The position numbers and the translations under genes were made by a program. A stretch of DNA of 64,000 bases from Corallococcus interemptor (lineage in GTDB: Bacteria > Myxococcota > Myxococcia > Myxococcales > Myxococcaceae), in the NCBI RefSeq assembly GCF_003668875.1, contig NZ_RAWM01000003.1, forward strand, positions 62,001 to 126,000, in the 5' to 3' direction. The notes under the pieces were generated by a model that was not told where the DNA came from, did not search any database, and was given only the letters and a program-made list of their open reading frames with translations. Shown here one piece after another: positions 43,989-52,250 of the stretch; position 1 is the first letter of the stretch, and the number at the start of each line of letters is the position of its first letter.

Positions 43989-44881
43989 CACGGCCCTGGC
44001 ATGTTCCCCTGAGCCTGCTGGCCTGCCTCGTGCTCCTGGCACCCGCGGTCTTGCTCCTCAGAAGCGTCCGGGAAGCCCGCGCGTCGCCCGTCGTGGACCC
44101 CAAGGGGCTGGTCCCCATGCTGGACTACGACGCGCGGATGCGGCGGGCGACCTACCATCAAACCTGTTCGGAGCAGACCGAGTGTGAGGCCCCTCTCGTC
44201 TGCTTCCACGACGGCCGCTTCCGGAGCTACTGCTCGGACAGCGAATGCACGACCGATAGCCAGTGTCCTGAGGACCAACGCTGCAGGACCGTGATCGCCC
44301 CCAGGACAGAGGGGGGCCTGATCAGGCTCTGCCTCCTCGTCGGCATCCGACAGGAAGGTCAGGGCTGCCTGCGGACTCCTTTTGACGTCACCGCCGCCTG
44401 CATTGATGGCCTCGAGTGCAGGGGCAGGGATGGCTACTGCGCCCGCGCCTGCACGCCAGGCCAGCATGAGTCATGTCCCGAGGGCTTCTTCTGCGCGGAC
44501 GTGAAGCCGGCCCCTGCGTGTCTTCCCACCTGTGAGAAGCAGGGCTGCCTCCAGGGGGAGCGCTGCATTCCGTTCAAGGAGGGCACCTCCATCTGCGCGT
44601 CCATCTATGGACCGAACTGTCTGGATACCCCCTGTCCCGAGGGCCGCGAATGCGAGGTGCGCTCGAACCCGGAGTTCCCGGGCAAGGTCTGGGCGGAATG
44701 CCTCCATCGCTGCTCCCCCACGAATCCGGCCTGCGAAGAGGGCCAGGTCTGCGACCACTACCACTGTCTCCAGGCCTGTGACCCGAACGGTCCCAACCCC
44801 TGCGCCGAGGGTTTCCACTGCGACCGGCGCGGCGAGGAGCTCCCGTGGTCCTGTCAGCCGGACACCTGGCGCGGCGGCTGA
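43985..44881 (+). CDS. Secreted Cys-rich (Dickkopf/EGF-like) protein
   Basis: 298 residues. Residues 1-34 are a hydrophobic leader (LSLLACLVLLAPAVLLL) followed by an Arg; the rest holds about 38 Cys in repeating CxxxxxCxxxxxxCxxxxxC units (SEQTECEAPLVC, TTDSQCPEDQRC, CPEGFFCADV, CEEGQVCDHYHC, CAEGFHCD). The spacing is like that of the TraA stalk and of Myxobacterial Cys-rich surface repeats. It has no C-terminal sorting helix. The ATG overlaps the stop of the small lipoprotein gene. A structural or adhesion role outside the cell is likely; nothing points to an enzyme. Confidence 0.8.
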   Translation: MTRPWHVPLSLLACLVLLAPAVLLLRSVREARASPVVDPKGLVPMLDYDARMRRATYHQTCSEQTECEAPLVCFHDGRFRSYCSDSECTTDSQCPEDQRCRTVIAPRTEGGLIRLCLLVGIRQEGQGCLRTPFDVTAACIDGLECRGRDGYCARACTPGQHESCPEGFFCADVKPAPACLPTCEKQGCLQGERCIPFKEGTSICASIYGPNCLDTPCPEGRECEVRSNPEFPGKVWAECLHRCSPTNPACEEGQVCDHYHCLQACDPNGPNPCAEGFHCDRRGEELPWSCQPDTWRGG

Positions 44882-44976
44882 CCACCGCCCGACGCTCCGC
44901 CTGCCCCGCGAGGACGGGATGTGGAGGGCCCGGGCGGCTCCCATCGTGAGGACACGCCCCCCAGGAGCCCCTCCCG

Positions 44977-45558
44977 ATGAAACCGTCCTCCGCCATCCTG
45001 CCGGCCCCGCCCCTCGCGTCCCGGGAGGCCGAACAACCGTGGCCCCTGGACGCGCTGGGCTGCGTGCGCAGCCGCGACGACGTGACCCTGGATGCGCTCC
45101 CCCGCGCGCGCTACCGCAACGCGCTGGAGATTGGCGGCGCCACCGGCCTGCTCACGGAGAAGCTCCAGGAGCGCTGTGACGCCCTGCTCTCCCTGGAGCC
45201 CTCCGAGTCCGCCCAGGCCCGCGCCATCCACCGCTGCCGCCACCTGCCGCACGTGCGCTTCGAGCGCATGAGCGTGCCGGACCGCTACCCCGAGGGGACC
45301 TTCGACCTCACCCTCATGTCCGGGCGCGGTGCGTACTGGAGCCTCACGGAGCTGGCGCTCGCGCAGCAGCGCATCCTGGAGCACCTGGAGCGCGGCGGGC
45401 ACCTGGTCCTCGTGCACTGGACCGGCCAGACGCGCGACATGCGCTGCAGCGGCCACGAGGTCCACGCCGCCTTCCGCCAGCTGGCCCCCAGGCACCTGCG
45501 CCACCTGCGCGGCGAGATGGAGGGCACCTGGCGGCTGGACGTCTTCGAACGCCTTTGA
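44977..45558 (+). CDS. SAM-dependent methyltransferase (NodS-like)
   Basis: 193 residues with the Rossmann methyltransferase core: NALEIGGATGLLTEKL (motif I, binding SAM), SLEPSESAQARA (Glu at the end of strand 2), FDLTLMSGRGAYWS (motif IV) and GGHLVLVHWTG (motif post-IV). The size and order fit NodS-type N-methyltransferases. The substrate is not known. CAGGAG is 9 bases before the ATG. Confidence 0.88.
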   Translation: MKPSSAILPAPPLASREAEQPWPLDALGCVRSRDDVTLDALPRARYRNALEIGGATGLLTEKLQERCDALLSLEPSESAQARAIHRCRHLPHVRFERMSVPDRYPEGTFDLTLMSGRGAYWSLTELALAQQRILEHLERGGHLVLVHWTGQTRDMRCSGHEVHAAFRQLAPRHLRHLRGEMEGTWRLDVFERL

Positions 45559-45615
45559 ACGCCCGCGGTGAATCCCGTCCCCCACCCGGCCCGGCGCGGC
45601 GGTAGAAGGGACGGC

Positions 45616-46386
45616 ATGGAACTGGGAATCACGGGAAAGACAGCGCTCGTCACCGGCAGCAGCCGGGGCATCGGGCGGGCCATCGCCACGGTGCTGTCGC
45701 ACGAGGGCGCCCGGGTGTGCGTGTGCGCGCGCCACCTGGAGCCGCTGGAGGTACTGGCGAAGGAGCTGCGCTCCGAGGGCGCCCAGGTGGCCACCGTGGT
45801 CGCGGACGTGGCCACGCAGGAGGGCGCGTACCTGGCGGTGGACTCCGCGGTGCGCGCCTTCGGCTCGCTGGACATCCTGGTGAACAACGTGGGCGGCAGC
45901 GGCGGCGCGGGCGCCTTCGACGCGGCCAGCACCCAGCAGTGGAACGACGTCATCCAGCGCAACCTGATGTCCGCCGTCTGGTGCAGCCAGCGCGCGCTGC
46001 CGGTGATGCGCCAGCTTGGCGGCGGCAGCATCGTGCACATCAGCTCCATCTTCGGCCGCGAGTACGCCACCAGCGCGCCCTACAGCGCCGCCAAGGCGGG
46101 CCTCATCGCGCTCACCAAGGAGATGGCCGTGGACCTGGCGTCCCACCGCATCCGCGTCAACGCCGTGGCCCCGGGCTCCATCTTCTTCCCGGGCGGCAGC
46201 TGGGACAGACGCCAGCAGCACGACCCGGAGGCCGTGGCCAAGATGGTGCGCGAGCAGATTCCCTGGGGCCGCTTCGGCACGGCTGAAGAGGTGGCGGACG
46301 TGGTCGCCTTCCTCTGCTCCGAGCGGGCGAAGTGGGTGACGGGCGCCACGCTCCCCGTGGATGGCGGCCAGGGCCGTGCCTACTAG
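45616..46386 (+). CDS. Short-chain dehydrogenase/reductase
   Basis: 256 residues of a classical SDR: coenzyme loop TGSSRGIGRA, NNVGGSGG, catalytic Ser in HISSIFG, and YSAAK (Tyr and Lys) at 156-160, then the PGSIFFPGG turn. The family uses NAD(P)H to reduce or oxidise hydroxyl and keto groups; several relatives are 3-oxoacyl-ACP reductases. The last residues TLPVDGGQGRAY are typical of the fold end. ATG 45616 has AGAAGGGA upstream. Confidence 0.94.
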   Translation: MELGITGKTALVTGSSRGIGRAIATVLSHEGARVCVCARHLEPLEVLAKELRSEGAQVATVVADVATQEGAYLAVDSAVRAFGSLDILVNNVGGSGGAGAFDAASTQQWNDVIQRNLMSAVWCSQRALPVMRQLGGGSIVHISSIFGREYATSAPYSAAKAGLIALTKEMAVDLASHRIRVNAVAPGSIFFPGGSWDRRQQHDPEAVAKMVREQIPWGRFGTAEEVADVVAFLCSERAKWVTGATLPVDGGQGRAY

Positions 46387-46428
46387 GCCCGGTTGCGGTA
46401 TGGAGTCCGCGCGAATGAGGCCAACGCA

Positions 46429-46956
46429 TTGCTGAAGCTCTACAAGAAGGACGGCGACACCCTGCGCTACTGGGAAGCGTGGGAGCACGAGGGTGTCGTC
46501 ACGGTGCACTGGGGCACCGTCGGTGACGGAGGCGAGCAGAAGACCGTCCCCGTCCCCCCGGACGAGGACCCCGACATGGTCATCGCCCAGGAGGCTGAAA
46601 GCCTGGTGGACGCCGGCTACGACGAGCCCGAGCCGGACGCCATGTCCGTGCTGCTCGTGGAGTACTCGGTGCAGGGCAAGGGCACCGGCCACGACTTCGA
46701 GCAGCGCAACGCCGTGGAGGAGCTGCTCACGGACGCGCTCGGCTGGACGGGCAACGGCGAGGTGGAGGGCGGCGAGACGGAAGAGGGCACCATGCGCGTG
46801 CACTGCCGCGTGATGGACCCGGACACCGCCGCGCGCACCGTGGTGGAGGCCCTGGAGTCAGAGGACCTGCTCGAAGGGGCCCGCGTGCTGGTGGCGCGGG
46901 GCGAAGAGAAGCCCCGCGTCGTGCACCCGCCCCTGTTCCCGGTCCTCAAGTCGTAG
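46429..46956 (+). CDS. WGR-like domain protein
   Basis: 175 residues. LYKKDGDTLRYWEAWEHEG followed by VVTVHWGTVGDGGE resembles the WGR domain (a conserved W and G-x-V-G turn), which binds nucleic acid or metabolites. A second part (residues 70-175) is acidic and mixed alpha/beta. The start is uncertain: TTG 46429 has GAGG 9 bases upstream; TTG 46393 is also in frame. Its last 11 bases overlap the end of cydB on the other strand. Confidence 0.65.
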   Translation: MLKLYKKDGDTLRYWEAWEHEGVVTVHWGTVGDGGEQKTVPVPPDEDPDMVIAQEAESLVDAGYDEPEPDAMSVLLVEYSVQGKGTGHDFEQRNAVEELLTDALGWTGNGEVEGGETEEGTMRVHCRVMDPDTAARTVVEALESEDLLEGARVLVARGEEKPRVVHPPLFPVLKS

Positions 46957-47971
46957 CCTGTCCCCGGGGCCCGAAGACGCGGAACAGCAGCACCAGCGAC
47001 GGCACCACCGTCACCAGGCCCACGACCAGCGCCACCAGGAGCAGCCGCTGCACCCCCGGCTGCGCCGCGGCGCTCTGGAGCGTCAGGTTCGGGTAGACGA
47101 GGTACGGCGCCTGAGACACCGCCCACCCCAGGACGATGAGCCCGCCCTGCGTGGCCGCCGCCACCCGAGCGGCCCGGAAGCGCCGCGTCCACAGGAGCGC
47201 GAACGCCGTCACCGCCGCCACGGCCGTGCCTGAGTGCAGCACCAGCGCGAAGGGCGTCTGGAGCAAGCCCGTCCACACGCGCGGCGCCCCCTCGCGCGAC
47301 AGCAGCAGGGCGGCCAGGGCCAGCGGGAACAGGAGCCCGCCTGACACCAGCGCCCGGCGCCGGAAGTCCTCCGCCAGCTCCGGCGCCGGCGCCTCGTGCG
47401 TGAGGTACACGGCCGCCAGGAACGCGAACAGCCCCAGCGTCAGCACGCCCACGGACAGCGCGAAGGGCGACAGCCACGACGCGAAGAAGCCGCTCACCAC
47501 CGCGTGCCCCTGCATGCGGATGGCGTCGCTGGCCACCGCGCCCACGCACATGCCCAACAAGAGCGGCGCCACCACGCTCGCCACGCTGAACACCACGCCC
47601 CAGCGGCGCTCCACCGCGTCGCCGCGCGTGTCGTAGGCGCGGAAGGTGAACGCCGTGCCCCGGAACACGATGCCCAGCACCAGCAGCGTCAGGGGCACGT
47701 GCAGCGCCACGCTCAGGGCCGCGAAGGCGCGCGGGAAGCCGCTGAAGAGCAGCACCAGCCCGACGATGAGCCAGACGTGGTTCACCTCCCACACCGGCCC
47801 GATGGCGCGGGCGATGAGCGCGCGCTGCTCCGCCTTGCGAGGCCCACGCGCGAGCAGGTCCCACACCCCACCGCCGAAGTCCGCCCCGCCCAGGAGCGCG
47901 TACAGCACGAACGTGCCCGCCACCGCGAGCCCCAGCACCGTCGTCTCAGTGGGCATGGGCCACCCCGCCAT
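46946..47971 (-). CDS. cydB: Cytochrome bd quinol oxidase subunit II
   Basis: 341 residues with about eight membrane helices and the family signature LLGGADFGGGVWDLLARG at the N-terminus (TM1). It forms the heterodimer with CydA and stabilises the haem part. It is the second gene of cydAB. ATG 47971, which overlaps the end of cydA, has GAGGA 5 bases upstream; ATG 47956 is an alternative. No small CydX-like gene follows, since the next sequence is the WGR-like gene in the other direction. Confidence 0.93.
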   Translation of the reverse strand: MAGWPMPTETTVLGLAVAGTFVLYALLGGADFGGGVWDLLARGPRKAEQRALIARAIGPVWEVNHVWLIVGLVLLFSGFPRAFAALSVALHVPLTLLVLGIVFRGTAFTFRAYDTRGDAVERRWGVVFSVASVVAPLLLGMCVGAVASDAIRMQGHAVVSGFFASWLSPFALSVGVLTLGLFAFLAAVYLTHEAPAPELAEDFRRRALVSGGLLFPLALAALLLSREGAPRVWTGLLQTPFALVLHSGTAVAAVTAFALLWTRRFRAARVAAATQGGLIVLGWAVSQAPYLVYPNLTLQSAAAQPGVQRLLLVALVVGLVTVVPSLVLLFRVFGPRGQATT

Positions 47972-49292
47972 CCAGTTCCTCGCCGGGCCCCCTGGGCAGC
48001 GTGCCCGCCACCTGCCGCCAGAGCACGAAGAGCACCGTCACCCCCAGGAACAGGTACACCGCCGTGAAGGTGAAGAACGGCGCGGCCAGGTGCGGCACCG
48101 GCGTCACCGCCTCGCCCGTGCGCATCACGTCCCGGACAATCCAAGGCTGCCGGCCCCACTCCGTCACGAGCCACCCCGCCTCCAGCGCCACCAGCCCCAG
48201 CGGCCCCGACCAGAGCCACGCGCGCATCATCCCCTTGCCGTGAGGCCACTCGCGGCCGCGCCACCTGCGCCACAGCGTGGCCAGCGCGAGCAGCGCCATC
48301 AGGCTGCCCGTGCCCACCATCACCTGGAAGGCCAGGTGCACCTTGGCCACCGGCGGCCAGTTCTCACGGGGGAACGCGTTGAGCCCCTTCACCTCCGCGT
48401 CCGGGTCCGCGAACGCCAGGATGGAGAGCCCCTTCGGCAGGTCGATGGCGCCCGTGACGGTGCGTGTCTCCACGTCCGGCCATCCGCCCACCTTCAAGGG
48501 CGCGCCCGCCTCCGTGTCGAAGTGCGCCTCCATCGCGGCCAGCTTCACCGGCTGCTCGCGCGCCACGTGCTTCGCGGACAAATCCCCCACCAGCGGCTGC
48601 GCGAGCGCGGTGACGCACGCGAGCGGCAGCGCGATGGACAGCGCCTTCTTGTGGAACGCGGCGCCCGGGTGCTTCAGCAGGATGAAGGCGTGGATGCCCG
48701 CCATCGCGAAGGCGCTGGCCTGGTAGCAGGACAGGAGCACGTGCGCCGTCTGGTACTGCCAGCCGGGGCTGAACATGGCCACCAGCGGCTGCACGTCCGT
48801 GGGCCCCGCGGGCGTGGGCGTGAAGCCGGACGGGTTGTTCATGAACGTGTTCACCAGCGTGACGAAGAACGCGCTCGCCGCGCCGCTCACCGCCACCATC
48901 ACGCCGCTGAACAGGGGCAGGCCCGGCGACACGCGCTCGCGGCCGTACAGGTAGATGCCCAGGAAGATGGCCTCGGTGAAGAAGGCCACGCCCTCCAGGC
49001 TGAAGGGCAGGCCAATCACCTCCCCGTAGCGGCCCATGAACTCCGGCCACAGCAGGCCCAGCTCGAACGAGAGCACCGTCCCGCTCACCGCCCCCACCGC
49101 GAAGAGGATGGCGGTGCCCTTGGCCAGCTTCTCGCTGAGCTTCCGGTAGTCGGCGTCCCCCGTGCGCCGGTGCTTCAGGTCGCTCAACACCATCAGCACC
49201 GGCAACGCCACGCCGGCCGCCGCGAACACGATGTGGAACGCGAGCGAGAGCCCCATCTGCGCGCGCGCATAGAGCAGGTCCGTCATGGACAT
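47946..49292 (-). CDS. cydA: Cytochrome bd quinol oxidase subunit I (short Q-loop type)
   Basis: 448 residues with nine membrane helices. The haem ligand His is in GLSLAFHIVF near residue 20, the conserved Glu residues are in FSLEGVAFFTEAIFLG, and the family motif GRQPW is near residue 375. The loop between helices 6 and 7 is short compared with E. coli CydA, as in S-type (cyanide-insensitive type) enzymes, which fits the 448-residue length. The enzyme reduces O2 to water with quinol at low O2. It starts 30 bases after the DUF3618-like gene, whose terminator is not evident. Confidence 0.93.
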   Translation of the reverse strand: MSMTDLLYARAQMGLSLAFHIVFAAAGVALPVLMVLSDLKHRRTGDADYRKLSEKLAKGTAILFAVGAVSGTVLSFELGLLWPEFMGRYGEVIGLPFSLEGVAFFTEAIFLGIYLYGRERVSPGLPLFSGVMVAVSGAASAFFVTLVNTFMNNPSGFTPTPAGPTDVQPLVAMFSPGWQYQTAHVLLSCYQASAFAMAGIHAFILLKHPGAAFHKKALSIALPLACVTALAQPLVGDLSAKHVAREQPVKLAAMEAHFDTEAGAPLKVGGWPDVETRTVTGAIDLPKGLSILAFADPDAEVKGLNAFPRENWPPVAKVHLAFQVMVGTGSLMALLALATLWRRWRGREWPHGKGMMRAWLWSGPLGLVALEAGWLVTEWGRQPWIVRDVMRTGEAVTPVPHLAAPFFTFTAVYLFLGVTVLFVLWRQVAGTLPRGPGEELDGGVAHAH

Positions 49293-49322
49293 CAGTCTGC
49301 TTTATGCCCGCTTTTTACGCAT

Positions 49323-49820
49323 TCAGTATTTCTTATCCTTGTCCGCAGGGACCTTGGTGACGGTCCGCGAGGGCACCAGGGTCTGCATGGAGTTGCGGGC
49401 CACGGCGGTGGCGAGCGAGGTGACGAAGATCATCACCACCTTGCGGCCCAGCTCCGCGCCCAGCGGCTTGTCCTCGATGCTGGTGGCCACGCGGTCCGGG
49501 TGGGCCCAGGCGCGCTCCAGGGCCTTGCGGCGCAGGCGGCGCACGCGCTCGTCGTGGTGGCGGGCGCGGTAGATGGCGATGCCCACGCCCAGGCCCACCG
49601 CCACCAGGGCGGCGGCCCCCACGGTGATGAGCAGGTCCTTGTTCTGGTTGACGTGGTAGCGCACGTCCGTGGCGCGGGCGCGCCGGCGGTCCAGCTCCTC
49701 CAGGGTGAGCAGCAGCTCGTCGCGGATGCGGTCCGCGGTCTTCTCCACCTGCTCGCGGTCACCCATGCGCTTGGTGATGGCGTGGTCGGCGTGCGTTTCG
49801 GTCTCGGAGGCCTGGCTCAT
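49323..49820 (-). CDS. DUF3618-like membrane-associated protein
   Basis: 165 residues. The first 65 are an amphipathic charged part with EKTADRIRDELLLTLEELDR, the helix pattern of DUF3618, which begins with an R-x-x-I-x-x-x-L-x-x-x-L. A single membrane helix follows (LLITVGAAALVAVGLGVGIAIY), then a basic Arg-rich region (RRLRRKALERAW) and a shorter hydrophobic stretch VVMIFVTSLATAVA. These proteins pair with holin-like PspC/YqjE-type genes in stress clusters. The start overlaps the upstream holin-like gene by ATGA. Confidence 0.85.
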   Translation of the reverse strand: MSQASETETHADHAITKRMGDREQVEKTADRIRDELLLTLEELDRRRARATDVRYHVNQNKDLLITVGAAALVAVGLGVGIAIYRARHHDERVRRLRRKALERAWAHPDRVATSIEDKPLGAELGRKVVMIFVTSLATAVARNSMQTLVPSRTVTKVPADKDKKY

Positions 49821-50221
49821 TGCAGCGTCTCCCGGGTCATCTGAAGGTCCGTCTTCAAGCGTTCCTGCGTGTGGACCAGCGGCTTCTTGGGAATCCGCTT
49901 GGTGCCCAGGAACAGGAGGAGTCCGGCCACGGCCAGCAGCACCGCGCCCACGATGAGCACGCCCACCGCCTCACCCAGGGGCAGCGCCAGGCCCAGCGCG
50001 ACGAAGAGCACCGACAGCGATGTGAGGGCCAGGACAGCCCCGGCGCCCAGGAAGATGCCCGCCAGCCTGGCTGCCTGCAGCTCCTGCTTCAGTTCCTTCT
50101 TGGCGTGCATCACCTCCGCCTTCACCAACAGGCGGGTTTCCGACAGCGCGTGCCGGATGAGCTCAGGGGTGGAGAGCGTCTCCAGCTGGCTGCGCTCCAG
50201 GCGTTCCGATTCGAGGTCCAC
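49817..50221 (-). CDS. Phage holin-like (superfamily III / YqjE-type) membrane protein
   Basis: 134 residues. An acidic N-terminus and a Lys/Glu helix (VMHAKKELKQELQAARLAG) precede two membrane helices (GIFLGAGAVLALTSLSVLF and GVLIVGAVLLAVAGLLLFL) and a basic tail. This layout is typical of the holin-like/DUF1469 proteins that accompany DUF3618 proteins, often in envelope-stress operons. It is unlikely to be a lysis gene, since no phage genes are near. Starts a minus-strand unit with DUF3618-like and perhaps cydAB. Confidence 0.85.
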   Translation of the reverse strand: MDLESERLERSQLETLSTPELIRHALSETRLLVKAEVMHAKKELKQELQAARLAGIFLGAGAVLALTSLSVLFVALGLALPLGEAVGVLIVGAVLLAVAGLLLFLGTKRIPKKPLVHTQERLKTDLQMTRETLQ

Positions 50222-50405
50222 GACCGTGCCTCCGACAGGATGACTTCACGGGGAACCGCTGACGGCCGCCTGCTCGGCGTCCCAGCTGTCCCCGGTCTGT
50301 CCCTGAAGTTGGTCAGGAAGGGTGTGTGGGAGAAGTCCCGCCGCACACCCCGGCCTCGTCCGGCTGCCTGCCTGGTGCCCCCGCCCTTCCAGGCGGGGTG
50401 TCCGG

Positions 50406-51437
50406 CTAGCGGCGGGTCTTCTGGTGCGCGATCGCCGTGGCCAGCGTCTCGCGCACCTGGCGGGCCCGGAAGAGGCGGTCCGCGGTGTCCAGCAGGTTCT
50501 CCGCGTACAGCACCTGCTTGCGCAGGCGGGCCGGAATGGCGCGGGTGCCCAGGTGCGCGCCCAGCAGGGCGCCCGTGAGCGCGGCGGCCACGTCCGCCTC
50601 GCCGCCACAGCGCAGCGTGAGGACCACGGCCTCGCGGAAGTCGTGCGGTACCTTCAGCGTCGCGTACAGCGACGTGAGCAGCACCGGCACCACGTGGCAC
50701 GGCAGGCCGTCCACGCCCTTCAACTCACTGGGGGGCACGCCCACCTTGCGCAGCTGGTTGAGCGCGCGCTGCGTGTCCCAGGTGAGCAGCCGCGGCAGGT
50801 GGCGGATCTCCTCCGCCAGGTTCTTGTCGTGCACGGCGGCGGACAGCGCCAGGGCCTCGCAGAAGGCCGCGGGCGTCAGGGCCTCCTCCTCCATGCCCAG
50901 CGCGACGGCCTGCGCGAACGCGGCCGCGGCGGCCGCGCAGACGGGGTCCTTGTGCGTGATGACGGTGAGCACGCCCGCGTCGTGCGGCAGGCGCGCGCGC
51001 TGACCGCTTTCGAAGAGCCCCACCACCAGCGCGCGGCTGAGCACCGACGGGCACTTCGTGCCGAGCGGAGCCCCCGCGCTCATCCACGGCGTGCCGCTGG
51101 CCAGCCGTTGCAGCGCTTCGGAGAGGCTGCGCGGCGGCTGGAGGATGATGCCCTCCTGCCACAGCCACGCCAGGTGCAGCGCCGCGCTGCGGCCGTCCAC
51201 CTTGCCCTCGCGGATGACGCTCTCCGCGGCGGCGAGGAGCAGCTGCGTGTCGTCGCTGAACTGGCCCTTGGCGAACTTGCCGCGCGGCCGGGGCGCGAAG
51301 TCCTCCGCCAGGCCGGGCAGCCGCGCCAGGCTCGCCGGGGGGATGCCCCTCAGCGGAAAGCCGAGCGCATCCCCGATGGCGAGCCCCAGGAATGCCGCGT
51401 GAAAACGGTCCTGGCGGTCTGCGGGAGTCAGCGGCAT
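50406..51437 (-). CDS. ADP-ribosylglycohydrolase-family protein
   Basis: 343 residues with the metal-binding pattern of the family: FSDDTQLLLAAAES (about residue 63) and GGEADVAAALTGALLGAHLG (about residue 285, the family consensus is GGDTD; Asp is Glu here). The N-terminus FHAAFLGLAIGDALGFPLRG is also characteristic. It probably removes ADP-ribose from proteins or small molecules, using Mg2+. ATG 51437 has no good ribosome site; ATG 51527 is a possible longer start. The neighbours give no clue to the substrate. Confidence 0.88.
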   Translation of the reverse strand: MPLTPADRQDRFHAAFLGLAIGDALGFPLRGIPPASLARLPGLAEDFAPRPRGKFAKGQFSDDTQLLLAAAESVIREGKVDGRSAALHLAWLWQEGIILQPPRSLSEALQRLASGTPWMSAGAPLGTKCPSVLSRALVVGLFESGQRARLPHDAGVLTVITHKDPVCAAAAAAFAQAVALGMEEEALTPAAFCEALALSAAVHDKNLAEEIRHLPRLLTWDTQRALNQLRKVGVPPSELKGVDGLPCHVVPVLLTSLYATLKVPHDFREAVVLTLRCGGEADVAAALTGALLGAHLGTRAIPARLRKQVLYAENLLDTADRLFRARQVRETLATAIAHQKTRR

Positions 51438-51863
51438 CGGAGGGGCGGAGATTACCCGAGCCTCAGCCAAGGACGAGCACCGAGATGAACGCTGCGAGGG
51501 CGCGCGACGCAATGGCGGATCGATCATGGGGCCTTGACGTGCACGAGGCGGGTACGGTGGAGCGCCGGACAAGAAAGGTCCCGCTGGATTGCACCGCGCG
51601 CATCGCCACTGTCCGCCTCCTCCGCCGCAACCACGGCGCAACCGGGGGCGCGGTAGCTATCGCATCCCGCTGCGTTTCAGCAAGCAGGCGAGCCCGTTGA
51701 AACGCGCGAGCACGCGTGCATGTCCAACTTCGAATGCTGCGCATGAACCGAAAGGGACGCACGGGTGGCTTCGTGCGCGTGAAGTGCCCACGGGCTCAGG
51801 TGTTCACCTTGACGTGAGCGACTTCACTTCATCCAAGCGGCGTGCACGCGCGACGCGCGCGGA
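51438..51863. other. 426-base region without a convincing gene, several inverted repeats
   Basis: Coding frames here have poor composition. Inverted repeats are notable: GCGTTTCA (51672-51679) with TGAAACGC (51698-51705), GTGAAGT (51779-51785) with ACTTCAC (51821-51827), and nested in the latter AGGTGTTCACCT (51798-51809). It could hold a regulatory RNA or binding sites. Confidence 0.5.
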
Positions 51864-52133
51864 TCACGCGTCGTCACGGCCCAGGTTCACCACCGCCATC
51901 AAGCGCGCCACCACGGCCTCCGCGCCCTGGTGCAGCCGCGCGCCGTCCCACAGCGCGGGGGACGTGTGGCCGCCGCGCTCGCGCCAGTCCTTCTCCACCT
52001 CTTCGTAGGTGAGGTTGCGGAAGCGCACGCGGTCCTCCAGCGCGTGGTCCACGACGAAGCGGCGCGCGGTGGCGGACGGCGGATCCGCGATGCGGTGGAA
52101 CAGCTCCAGGACGGGCGAATCGGGCGTGCTCAT
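51864..52133 (-). CDS. Small thioredoxin-fold (glutaredoxin-like) protein lacking Cys pair
   Basis: 89 residues. The pattern LELFHRIADPPSATARRFV, VRFRNLTYEEVEKDW, GGHTSPALWDGARLHQGAEA is that of a glutaredoxin-like fold with cis-Pro (SPALWDG), as in GST/ArsC-type minimal domains. There is no CxxC or single Cys at the catalytic place, so it is not a redox enzyme. It may bind glutathione or act as a scaffold. It precedes the ADP-ribosylglycohydrolase gene by the long intergenic region, on the same strand. Confidence 0.65.
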   Translation of the reverse strand: MSTPDSPVLELFHRIADPPSATARRFVVDHALEDRVRFRNLTYEEVEKDWRERGGHTSPALWDGARLHQGAEAVVARLMAVVNLGRDDA

Positions 52134-52165
52134 GGCTTGAGCATCATGCTTCGTCCGAGCCCCGG

Positions 52166-52226
52166 GAAAACGAAAAGGGTGGAGCGCCGGGCCCCCGGAT
52201 GAGCGGGGACTTCGGACTCCACCCTT
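52166..52226 (-). terminator. Terminator of the atp cluster
   Basis: AAGGGTGGAG (52175-52184) and CTCCACCCTT (52217-52226) are perfect 10-base arms. Read on the minus strand after atpC, the hairpin is followed by TTTTCGTTTTC, a good T-rich tail. It fits a Rho-independent terminator 25 bases past the stop. Confidence 0.8.
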
Positions 52227-52250
52227 CGCGGATACCGCGGCGTGAAACGC

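Noticed and set aside
44970-45000. Shared start ATGAAACCGTC at 44977 and 63309 as a repeated element
   Set aside because: Only about a dozen bases are identical and they arise from the same N-terminal codons; there is no longer homology.
49817-50221. Phage lysis holin
   Set aside because: No phage genes nearby and the partner is a DUF3618-like gene, which points to a housekeeping or stress membrane protein.
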